NCBI GenBank assembly: GCA_012522185.1
Contig: JAAYKY010000047.1
Coordinates: 1-55,046, forward strand
Direction: 5' to 3'
Source of the DNA: Flavobacteriaceae bacterium
Lineage (GTDB): Bacteria > Bacteroidota > Bacteroidia > Flavobacteriales > Weeksellaceae
Length of the DNA: 55,046 nt
Shown here in pieces: positions 54,937 to 55,046 of the stretch; the stretch's first letter is position 1; every line of letters starts with the position of its first letter. The position numbers were made by a program, and so were the translations under genes. The notes under the pieces are model-generated. The model saw only the letters and a list, made by a program, of their open reading frames with translations. It was not told the DNA's origin and searched no databases.

Positions 54937-55046
54937 ATGAGTTATAGAATTAAAGAATATAATCAATCTCAAAACTGGTTATTTCCACCTTCCATAGAAG
55001 AGTTAATTCCATCGGATCATCCTGTAAGAATCGTCAATAATGTAGT
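54937..55046 (+). CDS. IS1182-like transposase, N-terminal 36 codons (cut by window edge)
   Basis: The partial product reads MSYRIKEYNQSQNWLFPPS, then IEELIPSDHPVRIVNNVV. The pattern Y-N-Q-x-Q followed by L-x-P-P-S-I-x-E-L-I-P-x-x-H-P-V-R-x-V is the N-terminal domain (DUF772 region) of IS1182/IS1380-type DDE transposases. The catalytic domain is beyond the window, so integrity cannot be judged. A related start lies at the left edge in the opposite direction. Confidence 0.85.
   Translation, partial: MSYRIKEYNQSQNWLFPPSIEELIPSDHPVRIVNNV

Larger units (their letters stand above)
54857..55046 (+). mobile_element. 5' end of an IS1182-like insertion sequence (right flank)
   Basis: Begins after the hairpin T-run and includes the upstream inverted repeats and the transposase start; the rest lies outside the window. 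The region aligns with the left flank (positions 1-87, reverse complement). The exact IS boundary is not identifiable. Confidence 0.65.

Overview
The window is chromosomal DNA from a low-GC Bacteroidota, most probably a member of the Flavobacteriia (perhaps Weeksellaceae-like; the family is a guess). The evidence is lineage-typical genes (a PorT-like protein, a T9SS sorting-domain protein, DUF4270, DUF3078, DUF4292 and DUF3857 proteins, a DAHP synthase/chorismate mutase fusion), many promoters matching the Bacteroidota -7 box TAnnTTTG, and little Shine-Dalgarno signal. Gene density is high and most genes are housekeeping; no rRNA, prophage or CRISPR array was seen.

Layout. Both ends run outward into an IS1182-like transposase gene: only five codons are present on the left (minus strand) and 36 on the right (plus strand). 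From 8020 down to 121 a minus-strand operon reads DAHP synthase/chorismate mutase, rsgA, dtd, two DUF3857/transglutaminase-like secreted proteins, a MazG-like pyrophosphatase and aroA, so shikimate enzymes open and close it. Next come ubiE-porT, a small anchored protein, a DUF3078 outer-membrane protein and a nitroreductase, all minus. From 12315 a plus block holds a membrane protein and pabB-pabC; gpsA with three small or membrane genes follows on minus. The block 17446-23746 (flippase, dut, sugar nucleotidyltransferase, DUF4292 lipoprotein, EnvC-like protein, tatA, DUF4254) is envelope-related. Then come a minimal T9SS sorting-domain protein facing a TPR histidine kinase/LuxR regulator pair, a thioesterase and radA.

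From 29110 to 35750 are panC-panD-flippase, divergent from a truncated GT5 protein, a DUF4270 lipoprotein and glmS. Then come an Ig-like lipoprotein, tRNA-Leu(CAA), an MBL hydrolase, a conserved protein of unknown function, a TonB-receptor remnant, rpsO and pnp (with a hairpin-rich leader), topB, doxX, an ABC-F protein, a TauE exporter with a persulfide dioxygenase/rhodanese protein, an MFS transporter and uvrB.

The most unusual locus is upstream of uvrB. A 59-bp segment carrying the uvrB -7 box, leader, start codon and first ten codons occurs twice in direct orientation (58/59 identical). Between the copies lies an AT-rich gene for a secreted protein. The outer copy supplies that gene with a promoter and a 16-codon leader ORF whose stop overlaps the cargo start (ATGA), so the cargo gene appears to have captured uvrB's expression start while uvrB keeps an intact copy.
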